Of a stretch of 64,000 nt of DNA, positions 1-12,537 are shown in pieces. A program made the translations under genes and the position numbers. A model generated the notes under the pieces. That model did not search any database, had not been told where the DNA came from, and saw nothing but the letters and a program-made list of their open reading frames with translations. The stretch comes from Putridiphycobacter sp965230195 (GTDB lineage: Bacteria > Bacteroidota > Bacteroidia > Flavobacteriales_D > Crocinitomicaceae), in assembly GCA_965230195.1 (NCBI GenBank), contig OZ245997.1:1736001-1800000 (forward strand). Direction: 5' to 3'. How positions within the stretch are numbered: position 1 is the stretch's first letter; every line of letters begins with the position of its first letter.

Positions 1-2
1 TG

Positions 3-2367
3 GCGAAAGCAAACGAGACAGCGCAAACGGAGATTCGTGTGTCAGAAGACGTCAGTGCCGCACACAATGGCACCTCCAGTTCGAAAGAAGATCTCGACAA
101 ACTGTCGTTGTTGACTGTACCGATCCATCCTCGAGAGAGAAGACTGTTCGATTGGTACTTGGAACGAAAACACGGAGAAGAGGCCCAGAAGGTCTGGGAA
201 TGTGTTCGACCTCCGCAGAGAATTGTTTTTGTCCATCCCCACACGGCTGTGCATGGAAGAGGACGTGGCCGAATGATGACTGCCCCTCGCGGAATGGACG
301 ATGGCCCATTGGAAAGAAGTGTGAAGAAGAGTGATCCGCCAGAATTCGCACAAACGCAGCCAAATCGGGTGCAGACTTGGCCCCGTAAAGCGTATCCAAG
401 ACGGCAGTCTAATGCCGTTCATCAAGCCGATGGGCAGAGGACACGACATGTGAAACAGACGACGACGGAAATGCGAAGGGACTGGAGTCAACTTCCGCGC
501 AACTTCCTGATCTCTGTGGTCGAACGCATCCACCGTTCGAATGTCACACTCCTGCTTGAAATGGACATGGTGTGAATGTATCTGTTGGTGGCAGATCAAA
601 CAGTTGAGATGCGTTTGTCGAACGTGGCAGCAATACATCGATGCCGAGATCCGCAGCGTGCACATTACCCATCCTCTAAAGTCCATTTCTCGGCCTCTTG
701 GTGTAAAGTTTGAACGGCTGGAAGAGCTGACGATGTCCGAGGTATGTATGTTCACCAAAACACTACCCATTCTGATCTCATGCCTTCTCTCTTTCCTAGA
801 GGATGTTGTATAGCTCTACGGAGTTCCACTTCCCGATCAAGAAATTAAAATCCTTAAACTTGCAAGGCAGCACTCTCTTGCACTCGTGTGCTTTTTCGAT
901 GATGGTGACGGGAATGAAGGATCATCTGACTGAGCTGTCGTTGGCGCACACAGACATTGAGAACTGGAAACTTCACGTTCTCAAAGATATGATCCACATC
1001 GAGAGACTCAATCTAAATGCCGTCCCTGTGACAAAACAGAGTACATGCACTGAAGCACCAGCTCTGTCCTCAATGCACACGACGTGTACGTTGTGCTGCG
1101 TAGCTTTGTTGGAATGCGCATGCAAGATGAAGAAACTCACGTATCTCTCACTCAAAGCTTGCCAGCATATCGATGATGTCTGCTTGGAGTCGCTGGTAGA
1201 TCTCTTGTCGAACGTCTTGGCTTCGTGGATGTGTGAGAGTAGGCAATGGCTCTTCCGTGTTTGACGGAGTTGGATGTCAGTGGAAATCCAGCAATAACGT
1301 TTGACAGATCGGAACAGATCTCGCGTTTTGCATCGCTGAAGGTGCTCAACATCTGTCACTGCTCTCCTACAGACTATGGATTCCGTTACCTCGGAGCACT
1401 TCCTTCGTTATGTACCCTCATTCTTACTTACGATGGCAGCGAGAAATCTGGTCTGTCGCTGGCAGAAAAGACTTGTGTTGGCATTGCTGATGTCCAGGAC
1501 TCTGCAATTTTGGCCAGGCACGAAGAGACATTGGGTTGGATCATATGTTGATCCACACTCCGCCCTCTGTCGATTTCAAAAAAGTAATGGAAGGGTTGAT
1601 GCAGTTGTCGCCCATGACGAGCTTGACGATGAAGGGCGGATCGGTCCACTCAAATTGCATTTGGTGGACACGATACTGGGACGCCGTCACAGATCTTCAG
1701 GTCCTACGATTGCAATCTGTTCGAAACACAGCCGTCGAAAAAGAATTCCCCATTCTCCTGCAGTGCTCTCGCCTGACGGAACTGGAAATCCGAGGGTGCG
1801 TGAGCCAGCCTGTCACATCACTCCAATCAAAGGATGTGTGATCTTGCAGTTGCTGTGGTATGACCAATGCATTTCTGTCGCAACTGACCCATTCCATGCC
1901 GCTGTTGAAGCTGCTGCACATCAAGGGCTGCACTTCGGTTCGTGACGCGGCGATGCGTGCGCTATGTCAGCATCCTGTACTGGAGGATATCGATATTGGC
2001 TTCTGCCCCGGGATCACACAGAGAGGTCGATCCTCTCACGCATCTGGAGATCGATCAAATGTGGTTGTTTGGTGCAGGACTGTCTGAAATAGCGACCACA
2101 AGAATGCTGAAGAAACTGAGCATTGCTGGATTCGTTTTTAGGACGCCTGATGGACTTTCTGCTGTGCGACGAAGCGCATCGTTGGAGGAGTTGAACATCA
2201 GCGAATGCGTCAGAATCTCGGTGCCCTGTCTCTTTGATGTCGTCCAGATGCCACAGCTGAAAGTACTCGTTATGCATCAGAGATGGTTCGTGGACCGCTG
2301 CTCGGCAAAGCAAGCCATCTACGACAAAGCCATCCATCCAGAATTCATCATCCGGTTCGATTTTTAA
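3..2367 (+). CDS. F-box / leucine-rich-repeat protein, 5' end outside window
   Basis: Probably the substrate-binding subunit of an SCF ubiquitin ligase. The frame is open from the first bases of the window and I see no convincing ATG, so the N-terminus lies upstream. About 160 residues in, an F-box-like segment begins with WSQLPRNFLISVVERI and continues, after removal of a 52-nt intron (543-594), into IKQLRCVCRTWQQYI. The rest is leucine-rich repeats of the FBXL/AMN1 cysteine-containing type (for example LTELSLAHTDIE, LEELNISECVRI, LLKLLHIKGCTSV). The repeats run through several exons joined by short introns, including one from about 740 to 799 and one ending GAGTAG just before 1245. The stop is at 2365-2367. 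The family call is fairly secure. The substrate cannot be inferred. Confidence 0.7.
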
Positions 2368-2535
2368 TTCTCAAACCTGAATCTCCCCGTTTCTCCATAG
2401 AACGGACACTTTACATGTCTCCTGTCGTCTGTAGTGATGATATTTAAGTATGGTTAACGGTTTGTTGATGTGACAGTGACGATTCCGAGGCGTTCTGCCT
2501 CTGAGCGTCATTTGAAAACGGATCGTCAGATCGTC

Positions 2536-4737
2536 ATGCGAGCGGTTCAGGTGGCCAGAAGAGCGACCCGATGCTCGATCGACGATTCCGCTCGGCATCG
2601 AACGGCTTCGACAGCTGCTGCGGCGAGGTGTCGAGGCGCTTTGGCATCGTCGCGTGGCAAATGGTCGCGTCGAATTTCCGCGACGGCCGTGCAGGAATCT
2701 CCAATGCAGGACGCCTCGCCCAAAGACGCCCCGTTGCGATCGCTGTTCCCTGATGAACCCTCCCCTCCTTCACCCAACAGTCCCAAACTCAAAGTCGCCA
2801 TCATCGGAGCGGGACTGGCCGGTCTCTCCACTGCCGTCGAACTTCTCGATCAAGGGTCTTTTCTCGCACTCTCATTGCGTCGTGTCACACCAAGTGTCTC
2901 AGACATGAGGTGGAGATCTTCGAAGGCAGGAAATGGATTGGGGGCAAGCTGGCATCCTTCGTGGACAAGGATGGCAATCACATCGAGGTATCCAGATGAT
3001 GTCGGTATCTTGCCCGTGCGCTCACTGATGGAGTGATACAGTGGGGCTTGCATGTGTTCTTCGGTTGCTACTTCAATCTGTTTCGACTCATGGCAAAGTG
3101 CGGCGTTCTGGAAAACCTAGAACTGAAGGAACACATCCATACCTTCATCAACAAAGGGGGAGACGTCCGAGGACTCGATTTTCGCTTCGAGATCAACGGA
3201 CGGAGAATCGGAGCGCCATTCCACGGTAGAGGCCGCCGCTCTACTGCAGGGGATACACTAAACAGTGCTTCTGGCTCTTTTCAGGCCTCAAGGCTTTCTT
3301 CTCGACAGATCAATTGAGTCCTGCCGACAAAGTAGCCAATTCTGTGGCCCTGGGGACCTCACCCATTGTCCGGGCGCTGTTCGATCCGGAAGGAGGCATG
3401 CGTGATGTCCGTGCCTTGGACAACATGAGTTTCACAGAGTGGTTCACCAGCCATGGTGGATCACGAGCATCCATTGACCGTCTCTGGGATCCCATAGGTG
3501 TGATATCTCTGAATCTGCTGCATCTGTCTGCTGATGGTGTGGATGCCAGCCTATGCGTTGGGCTTCCTGGACTGTGATCACATTTCGGCTCGATGCATGT
3601 TGTCCATTTTCCTCTTCTTTGCGACAAAGACTGATGCGTCGGTGTTGCGACTGCTGAACGGATCTCCTGCCGAGCGGCTGTTGAAGCCCATTGCTAACTA
3701 CATTGCTTCCAAAGGCGGAACCATTCACACTCGACGAGGATGCAGGTCCCTCACTCTTTTCGTCCCTCTTTTCGGTGCCCAATCCATTTTCATGACAGAA
3801 AGATCTTGTACGATTACCAAGAGAATGGATATCCGATTGTGACGGGTCTACAGACGGCAGACGGTTCTGTGGTCAAGGCTGATGTATATGTTGCCGCCTT
3901 GGACGTACCCGGTGCAAAGAAACTCATTCCACAGCCATGGAGAACAATTAAGATGGTCCCTCTTTCCTTGGATCTGCCGGTCACCGATACGCATCTTTCT
4001 CTAGTTTGATAACATCTTCAAACTTCGTGGCGTTCCAGTGATCACCGTCCAGCTGCGATATGATGGATGGGTCACAGAACTGAAAGATGCAATGAAACGA
4101 AATGACATCGTATCCGGCAAAGCACACGGCATGAACAATCTTCTCTACAGGTGGTGCATCACACACTGATGGACGGCACAAAACAAAACGTCATGCTTTT
4201 ATGTGCCATGCAGTGCAGACGCCGATTTCTCATGTTTTGCGGATTTGGCATTGACATCTCCTTTGGAATATTTCAAAGAAGGCCAAGGCTCACTGCTGCA
4301 ATGCGTTATCACTCCAGCAGATAGCTACATGCCCATGACGAACGAAGCCATCTGCCAGAAGATCGATAAACAGGTTTGTCAAGTCGCCTGGACCCACTTC
4401 TTGCGTTTACAGATGGACGGTGGTGTTCAGGTTCGGGTTCTCTTTCCTTCTGCCAAAGAGATGACGCTTCTTTGGCATTCCGTCGTCAAGATCGGCCAGT
4501 CTCTCTACGAAGAGGCTCCTGGACTCGATCCCCTTCGCCCCAGTCAATCCACTCCGGTGCCCAATTTTTTCCTCTCGGGAAGCTACACCGCCCAAGACTA
4601 CATCGACTCAATGGAGGGCGCCACTCTTTCAGGTTTGTGCTGTCTTGTTCCCTTTCCGTACATGAGTGAGGCCATTTCGAGGTCGTCAATGTGCCAATGA
4701 CGTCATCAATATGGCAAAATTACTGAAAAGACGTTGA
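2536..4737 (+). CDS. ZDS: zeta-carotene desaturase (plastid)
   Basis: Catalyses the two desaturations that turn zeta-carotene into lycopene precursors in plastid carotenoid synthesis. After an Arg/Ser/Ala-rich leader of about 85 residues that looks like a transit peptide, the FAD-binding motif VAIIGAGLAGLSTAVELLDQ appears. Conserved ZDS blocks follow across short introns: GLHVFFGCYFNLFRLM, HTFINKGG, YALGFLDCDHISARCM, ADFSCFADLALTSP and GSYTAQDYIDSMEGATLSG. The C-terminus needs a 49-nt intron (4633-4681), after which the frame reads GRQCANDVINMAKLL and stops at 4735-4737. Other introns include 2856-2902 and one ending GATACAG near 3040. The start at 2536 is the first in-frame ATG. An upstream exon cannot be excluded. 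A partial intron-containing copy lies inverted at 19.8-27.6 kb. Confidence 0.93.
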
Positions 4738-4834
4738 CTTGTCGTTTGAGGGCGTAGCGTGGTCTTTTTTCTCAGTCGTGCGTGCGTTTGTTTCGTTTCG
4801 TCTGACCTGTTGCGTTCGACGGTATCATTTCATC

Positions 4835-6871
4835 ATGAATGGATTCAATTCCTCCTCTGCCTACAACAACCACAACGGAGACAGTCGCAGCTACGATTCT
4901 TTCTCGCAGCGTCGCGCAACGGGCGGCTACAACGGCTACACATCGCGCTGGGACAAAGGCCCTGGCGGCCGCAGCGTCGTCGGACGCGACCGCGATAGCC
5001 TCAACGCCATCGAGCTGGCAAAACCCGATTTCTCATCCCTGCCTCCCTTTGAAAAGCGCTTCTATCACGAACACCCAGACGTGACCGCGCGCACTGCCAA
5101 AGAGGTTGAGCAGTATCGGCGTCAGAGGGAGATACACGTGAGTGGGCGCGGCGTACCCAGTCCGGTGACGAACTTTGACGAGGCATCGTTTCCGGTCTAT
5201 GTTCTTTCGGAAGTCATGAAAGCGGGGTTCAAAGAACCGACGGCGATTCAGGCACAGGGATGGCCCATGGCACTAATGGGTCGTGACCTCATTGGATTGG
5301 CCGAAACGGGTTCTGGCAAGACATTGGCTTATCTCCTCCCTGCCATTGTCCACATCAACGCCCAACCGTTGCTGAAACCGGGAGACGGTCCCATTGTCTT
5401 AGTCTTGGCACCCACTCGCGAATTGGCCTGTCAGATTAAGACAGAATGTTCAAAGTTTGGATCGTCATCGAGCATCAAGAACACATGTGTCTATGGGGGT
5501 ACCCCCAAAGGACCTCAGATTCGTGATCTGCGAAATGGCGTCGAGATTGTGATTGCGACGCCTGGAAGATTGATCGATATGCTGGAGAGTCGATGCACAA
5601 ATCTGCGACGTGTGACGTACTTGGTTTTGGATGAAGCCGATCGAATGTTGGATATGGGATTCGAGCCACAGATTCGCAAGATCTTGAGTCAGATTCGTCC
5701 AGACAGGCAAACATTGCTATGGAGTGCAACGTGGCCGAAAGAAGTACAGAGCATTGCCAGAGAGTTCTTGACAGATCCCTACCAAGTGAGCCATCCAGTC
5801 CCCTTACGTATGCCATGCTAGATGATCATTATTATGATCACGATCTGCAGGTGGTAATTGGGTCCATGGACTTGAAAGCAAATCATAATATCACTCAAAT
5901 CATAGAACTGGTCGAGGAGCATGAGAAATACGACAAACTGCTTGACCTTCTCCAACGCGAAAGCAATACGGCATCGGCCAGCAAGATTCTTGTCTTCTGT
6001 GAGAGGAAGAAAGAATGTGACCTGATCACACGCAAACTTCGATCAGATGGTTGGCCAGCACTGGCCATTCATGGGGATAAGAGTCAGTCGGAGCGCGACT
6101 GGGTGCTTTCAGTAAGTGAGAAGAGATGGAGTTGTGGGGCGATGTGTGAATGATAGGAGTTTCGAAGCGGGAAGAATCCGATCATGTTGGCCACAGATGT
6201 CGCTGCACGTGGACTGGGTAGGTGCCTCATACCTCTGTTGTTTCTGTCTCTGCCCCCTGCTCTGCCATACATCCCTCCTCTCTTCATCTCTTGCTGATCA
6301 GGAGAGGTGACACACACAGTTCCTGTTGTGTTATGGGGGTGGCCCTGAATGGTGGTGAATGGCGCTTTTAAATAGGGTGACCCGAAGTGCGCAGGTAATG
6401 GCACTTTGGGTCACACATTGCACATGCCATCTAAGAGAACGCAATCTTACCTCTGTGTGTCTGTCTACAGATGTCAAGGATATCAAATGCGTCGTCAACT
6501 TTGATATGCCAAGTACAGGAGAGGACTATGTTCACCGTATCGGACGTACCGGTCGTGCTGGCGCCGTCGGAACGGCATATTCTTTCTTCACAACTGGCAA
6601 CGCCCGTCTGGCCAACCAGATTATTAACGTCATGGAAGAAGCGTACCAGAAGGTCCCTGAAAAACTCAGACAGCTTGCCTCCTTTAACAGTCAAGGTGGC
6701 AAACCTGATTTCAGTACGATTGTGACGGAGGAGATCTAAGATCTGAACATGTGTGTAGACTTTAGATCCCGTGGATCGGGAAACGGATCTTATCGTGGTG
6801 GATCGGGCTACAGAGGTGGAGGTGGTGGCCGACAAAATCGACCTCATACAAACGGTTACTCAAAATGGTGA
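4835..6871 (+). CDS. DDX5/DBP2: DEAD-box RNA helicase of the DDX5/DBP2 (p68) family
   Basis: ATP-dependent RNA helicase acting in nuclear mRNA maturation and export. All motifs are visible: the Q motif (FKEPTAIQAQGWPMAL), motif I AETGSGKT, Ia PTRELA, GG, TPGRL, II DEAD, III SAT, then IV-VI in later exons with ATDVAARG and YVHRIGRTGRAG. The C-terminus, after an intron beginning at 6716, is an RGG-rich tail (SYRGGSGYRGGGGG) typical of DBP2. Start at 4835 gives a Gly/Ser/Asn-rich N-terminus before the helicase core, as in the family. It begins only 97 bp after the ZDS stop. Most introns are near 50 nt, but the one between motif V and motif VI (6218-6470) is 253 nt. Confidence 0.93.
6218..6470 (+). 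other. unusually long intron in the DDX5/DBP2 gene
   Basis: Donor GTAGGT at 6218 and acceptor CTACAG at 6470. Exon joining gives ARG-L-D-V-K at the motif V/VI border. At 253 nt it is about five times the size of most other introns resolved here. It interrupts the helicase where a large regulatory intron is known from fungal and animal DBP2/p68 genes. It contains no convincing protein exon. It could hold a small RNA or an autoregulatory element, but nothing specific was recognised. Confidence 0.8.
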
Positions 6872-7140
6872 AGCTCTGATAATGGATACGCTTCGTTGAA
6901 GAACTCAGTCCTGTCAGCCATCATGTGTTTTGATGGTGGTGGTAAAGGACGAATAACTTGTGCATAGTCCGCTGATGAAAAATACACTTAACTGTGAAGA
7001 ATGCAATTCCATGACGACGACGAAAATGACGAATACCGTGCAGCCGCCTATACACAAGATCTCTCTTTACTCATTAAAATCGTCGATCAGCCGTAGCCTT
7101 CATTCGTATTTACGAAATCGTCGATTTGTCGTTGATAAGG
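6872..7140. other. intergenic region
   Basis: Between the DDX5/DBP2 stop and the RTF1 start. It presumably holds the 3' UTR of one and the promoter of the other. I see no TATA box, RNA gene or repeat that I can support. Confidence 0.5.
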
Positions 7141-9108
7141 ATGGCCGAAGATGGTTCAGGATCGAAGCTGCGCACATCGGACTCGGTCGGTATCGCGTAT
7201 TCGATGGCTCTCGGCGTCCGAGAGATCAGGTGCAGGTTGACGTCGAGGATGTGGAATTACCGGAGGAACTCGTCGATGACGACGCCGACCGAGAAATGCA
7301 TGAAACGCGTCGATACCGTCGCCATGCTTCATTTCTGTGTTCGCAGGTTGCTGCAGATGACAGAGGTGGAGCGCGAGGTCGAATTGGCCGAACGTGCAGA
7401 GAGAAGACGTCGTGACACCGAAAGACAGTCACTCCTCGAAACAACAAAGGCAAACCACAACGCGCGAGCGCATTGGACAGTCACAGAGGGAACACATGTT
7501 GATCTCTAGACAGAAGAGGGAGATCCATCACTTGGCAAGAAGGCTCCATCGGCAGCAGATGGCAGAATGCGGGACGAGACATCCAGCGAAGAGGAGCTCA
7601 CCTTTGCTTCACAGACAGGGACACCACCTCCGAAACACGATCACGAAGGCATCTGTCTCGACGACAGAGAGGGAGTTCGGAACAAAAATCGTTCGCCATG
7701 GTAGATGGCGGCGCTGAGGAATCGGGTACGGAGAAAGAGACAGATGACTCGGATGCGAGAGACAAAGAAGTAGAACAGAAAACATATGGGTTCATGAGGA
7801 GGATGGTGGTGCACTGGATTTAAGGCTGTGGAGAACGAGGCAGACTATGAAGACTACTTGGCCGCTCAGATTTTTCGATCGGATTTGGAGAGATGGATTG
7901 TGGAACCGCACTTTGAGGAATCGGTGTTAGGGTGTTTTGTGCGATTGCATGGAAGCGAATCAGCCAAAGCCGAGAACAGTCGTAACGAATACATGATGGT
8001 CGAAGTGACGGAATGTCAAATAAGAGACGACATTCAGGCATACAAGTGCCTCCATCCTACAGGAATCCACAGTTTCCGCTGATGGGTTGTTGTGGCAGAT
8101 TTGGCCTGCTCAATAAGATGACGAAGTTTCAGCTGAGACTCAAACGAGCATCGACTGAGTTTTGGAGTGGGTTGAATGTGATTTCGAACTCGGAGATCAC
8201 AGAGAAAGAATTCCAGGATTGGGTTCAGGTAACGTGGCTCTCTTGACAACGCACAGGGAGGCAGGCCACTGTGTGAATGGCAGGTGTGTAAGAGACATAA
8301 GCGTCCATTGCCTTCGAAAGAGGATATGGAAGACCGAAAAGAACAGATCGAACAAGCAAGGAAATTTGTGTTTACCCACGTCGAAGTGAAGAAGATCTTG
8401 GAGGCGAAGCGTAGACAGGGATCGCTTAAAGTCGGCTATGGTATGCGACGTGCGCATTTCATGAGATTAAGGGATTATCACCGAGACCAAAAGAATACAG
8501 AGAAAGTCAAAGAGTGAGATCACTCTTCGATTGGCCTTCAAAGCAGTCGAGTCTTTCTTCTCAGGCTCGAAACAAAGATCAAAGAATTGGAAGCCAAGGC
8601 AGAGTCGCAGAGAAAAGCTCTGTCGTTGGGTGTCATAGACAAACAAGCCGTTGCCAGAGAAAAGCAACTGAAAGCCGAGGCATTGGAGTCAGCGATCGAA
8701 CGGAGACGACCGAGAGTGCTGGAGAAATTTGAGAAGAAATTGCAGAGACTGCCAGCGCATCGTCGTCCCAAAGCGCTGCTCAATTTCTATGGATCGACCC
8801 ATCCGCTCTGTGCCAACATCCAAGAATCGGATGTCAAACGACCATTCCTTGAGCGATCCCCTTCTCCAGATGCACATCCTCCTCTGCCAGACGGCGTCGT
8901 TCTTGAACCTGATCTGCAACGAGATCTGAATCGTGCATCTATGACAGACGATTCGCAGGAATGGAGGGCGGGATTGAAGAGGTTGGCAGATGAGATGCCA
9001 TCGGGCAATACCCTTCTTTGCCAACAACTGCTCCGGCGCTGGGAGAATGTTCGTGTGGAAGCGCATGGCTCAAAGAGGGCCAGAACAACAAGTGTACATC
9101 GGCCTTAG
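7141..9108 (+). CDS. RTF1: Paf1-complex subunit RTF1 (Plus3 domain)
   Basis: Chromatin-associated subunit of the Paf1 elongation complex that supports histone H2B ubiquitination and binds SPT5. The family hallmark MTEVEREVELAERAE occurs near 7360. A Plus3 domain follows from about 7830, with DLERWIVEPHFEESVLGCFV, FQLRLKRAS and EITEKEFQDWV. A charged coiled-coil tail comes next, in which Lys/Glu/Gln-rich segments continue to the stop at 9108. Introns break the frame at about 8035-8100, 8230-8280 and 8515-8570. Exon borders in the acidic, poorly conserved N-terminal third (7200-7800) could not be fixed. Start ATG at 7141 precedes MAEDGSGSKL. Family assignment is firm; the exact N-terminus is not. 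Confidence 0.85.
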
Positions 9109-9450
9109 ATTTGACAAATATCTGTCCTTGCACAATGTGTATCTTACGCTTCGATGGCGGCCATTAAATCACCTTCTACAATGTCTACACATGCATCCTT
9201 CACAAGCATGATGCAACGAGGCCGAGCGTCTTGCATGTGGCCTGTCCCAAGAAATCTCTCTTCTGTCTGGTATCCTCGAATTTAAGGATTTGATGAAGAA
9301 GTGCAACACTTGTCACCATTCATCTACTCATGACGGTCAGGAATGATCTGAATCTTTATTATGATCTGTCTCGACTGGTCTGATCTGATCTGGACTGGTC
9401 TAATTTTGATTTGGCCAAAAAAAGAAAGGATCGATGCATCCATCGACTCG
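9109..9450. other. intergenic region with short GATCTG-type repeats
   Basis: Lies between the convergent ends of RTF1 and the TOG-domain gene. A small run of near-repeats of GATCTG and ACTGGTC is seen at about 9361-9402. No gene is supported. Confidence 0.4.
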
Positions 9451-10967
9451 CTATGTTGCCTGGACCTTGAGCACAGCAATGGCTTGAGTTATGGTCAAAT
9501 GCTCTTCACAGAACAGCTTCCATGGACTCGAAGGAGGCGATTTTTTCGCTTCCTCCTCGTCTGAGGAGTCACTCAAGTAAGGCTCATCTTCATGAGGCTT
9601 TCCATCCAGGCACGCACTCTTGTCCACAATGGAGATATTCACATTCACGGCACCATCTACTCTACCCTGCTCCTGCACACACACTCCATTGTGGAAGAGG
9701 CATCGAGAGAGGCAAACGCACAGTGCTGGCTGTTTGGTCTTGGTGGAAGATGGCATGGATACACATGATGATGCGTCGAGCTCCTTCCCGTGCATCGGGA
9801 GTCTTGTCTGTGACCAAAACGGCGGCAACCTTCAGGATAGCTTCCAACCCCACTTCTTTCCATTCTGTCGAGATCATGCGCTCCGAAACAGAGGCAAGTA
9901 AGATGCCTGCTTTGCCTCTGACCTTCGGATTCTTGTGTTTTGCGGCGTAGGGTACCAGCATAGTGGACAGTCTTATTACGTCCAACTCTTGACCCAGCAC
10001 AGCCAACACTCTATGAATTTCTTCTGCCACAAACTGCTTGTCTGTATTCGCTTTCAGGAGAAACTGACAAAGAACATTGTTTGCGGGTCTAGCTAGACCA
10101 CCCACATCCAAATGTGGAAGCATTTCATTTTTCAAAGAATGCAACAAATCTCCGAAGCACATCACAGCCGTCTTGCATACGGAGCTTCTAGGATTCTTAA
10201 AGAGCTTTAGAACGGCAGGAGTTAGGTCTGGCCTACACGACATCACTCAACAGTCTCTCCATAAAGCCAAGATAAACGTACAGGAGAGGGAGGCATTCGG
10301 CCGGATGGTGGATCGCCAACTGACGTACCGTATTCAAGGCTTGACACATCTCGATCCATTCCTTGGTCTCTAACTGAGACACAATGTGCTGCAGCACAGC
10401 AACGATGCACAAAGGCCAACGAGCGAACGGTATGTCTCACGGCAACAGTCAGGTCTACATGCTCCAGTGGCTTGAGGTCCTCTGTCGGTATGTACTCAAC
10501 TTCCACGGCCGTCGTCGGTTCTTGGCCAGTGGGGCATTTCAACTCCATGTTGGCCTCCTCCTCGTCAATGGCATCCCCTCTCCGATGCGGATGGACATGG
10601 CGTATAGGGTTGCTTACTTGAATGACGGCATGAGGGTCATCGGACTTCTCATATCCAAGTCGGATGCGTGCAGCTTTGGCCGCCGCCAATTCCTTCTCCG
10701 TTGGTGTGTCGTTGACTGCCACCGGTACGAGTGGCTTCACCATGCAGTGATCATCTTTTTTCACTCGAATCTGCAATCGCGGCAGAACACACATGTCTCC
10801 CATTCCTCCGTGGCAGATGTCTTTCGGACCGGGTTGGGGAATTCGTCGTCGTGCGGTTTGGCTGTCGCTTTCTTTGGCTCAAGAGATTTCGTTATTTTCT
10901 TCGAATGCTCCGTCTCTGTACTCTTGGAGACGTCTTTGTCAAAGCTCGCACTGGCAGATCGTTTCAT
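9451..10967 (-). CDS. TOG/HEAT-repeat (CLASP_N-like) protein
   Basis: Likely a microtubule-associated protein with a CLASP/TOGARAM-type TOG array. On the minus strand the conserved block contains LTPAVLKLFKNPRSSVCKTA, KQFVAEEIHRVLAVLGQ and KHKNPKVRGKAGILLASVSE, typical HEAT helices with the TOG-type KNPR and VRGKA turns. A 50-nt intron with donor GTACGT joins PAECLPLL to PDLTPAVL, which fixes that border. The N-terminal region is Lys/Ser-rich and low-complexity (starting MKRSASASF at 10967). The C-terminus is acidic (SDSSDEEEAKK). The start is the least certain part, because an in-frame upstream extension to about 11087 is open. The protein is shorter than multi-TOG CLASPs. Confidence 0.6.
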
Positions 10968-12537
10968 TTTGTCCACCTCCTGCGTCGCAGTCCGTTTCAG
11001 AAGGCGGGGAAGAGGACCGTGTCCATACAGATGTGGCATAAGGTGTCTTTCTTGTGTTGCACGGAAAACAGAAGAAAAACGCAACATGTCGAGGGCAAAG
11101 ACAACGATGGAGTATCTTCGTGAACGGACTCGGATGCGAAGAATCGTTTGTCGTTTTGCGCGTCGACGATGGAATGTCGCCGTTCTCAGTCGTAGCGGCA
11201 GCCATTGAGAATATCAATTGCACGTCAAAAATCGCAATACACTCCGCACGCACATACGTGGACAAGACCACATCGCTCAACGAGGGCCCAGCGACGAGAC
11301 AGCGATGCGACGAGAGACCGTCCGGAGACGGGAGAGCCGACGCGTGGAGCAGAAAGCGACGCGGTGCGACATCGGCGACGAGAGATTTACGGTCAGCGAT
11401 AGATCGCGCGTATGTCAAAGTGAAATGGACCGTACTTCGACGTTTGAGACGGTAGAGGACTGACCGAAGTATCGCTCAGCGAGATCCGTTGACTGAGAAG
11501 ACGACGGAACGACGCCACTCGATGCGCTCGATCGCGTCAATGTGAAGGGTATACGTCTGCTGGCTTTACGTTGCCACTCCGCGGGTACCATCTTGATATG
11601 ACAGAAATCATGTCGTCGTACGATGCGACAAGATGAGGGGCAATGGCACGTGGATTTGACCAGAGACAGCAAAGGACCCCCTCGACGGGCATGGACAACC
11701 ATGTCTCGTTCTCGGACGCTGAAGACGGCGGCGTGGAGACGAAGACAGAGATCGATCGATTACAGAACGCACGTACGCACGCGTCATGTCCGTTCATCCA
11801 ACCGCATGGCGACGTCGGAACCGATGCAATGCATCGGTTGTGTCTTTGCCGGCGACCTTGCTTTCTCCTCGATGTGGTCTCTCCACGGGCCAACGCGGCG
11901 CGGCGTCCGATCGGATGTCGGTCGCGACGGTGAACAGGATCATTGTGAGTGAGTAAGCAAAACCCACGGCGACGACGGTGACAGTGAGACTCGTCGCGTA
12001 CGACTTTCCAGAACGCGAATGCGTTCAGTCTTGGCTCTGCGACGCCAACACGTGTCCCTTCTCTCGCCGTCTTCTTCAACGCAGCGTCGTCGACTGCGTG
12101 CACTTCTCGGCGGACGAACGTGGCCCCAAGAAGTCATCCACTCGTACAGAAGAGTGACTTCAGACATCTTAGACTATGTCCCTGTCTTGGAGCCTTCTCT
12201 AAACGTCGATGCTCGAGGGCATCGTGCACGGATCCACACTTTTCATGCAAGCATTGAGACAGTACGTTACACTGTTGTACTGAAGTGTCCAACCGACGGC
12301 GATAACACACGCGACATGCGTCCCGCTGCTTGTCCGCCATCGTCTTTCATTGCAGCTGCGGTTTGGATTCGCATTCGCTCACTGCGTCACGGTCGTGAGG
12401 GAGTTGCCTTCTCTGTCCGATGTGGCGATAATGAGAGTATTCATTGGTCGTTCAACGTCATCCGACAGCTGTTTCGCGGATCCACGGAAATTGTTTTGCC
12501 GATTTTTGTCGCATTTGTTCGTTCTTTGTCGATTTTC
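10968..12537. other. unassigned region between TOG gene and YAK1 kinase
   Basis: About 1.5 kb between divergent genes. Several long open frames exist here on both strands, because the sequence is rich in CGA-type codons, but none shows a recognisable domain. One candidate is a short minus-strand frame from 12340 beginning MADKQRDACR with cysteines spaced like a small CHCH protein; I could not find a convincing splice pattern for it. The rest probably holds promoters and UTRs. Confidence 0.35.

Noticed and set aside
11537..12103. 188-residue minus-strand frame as a gene
   Set aside because: The composition matches the local CGA/TCG-rich sequence that keeps all frames open; no domain or conserved neighbour exon.
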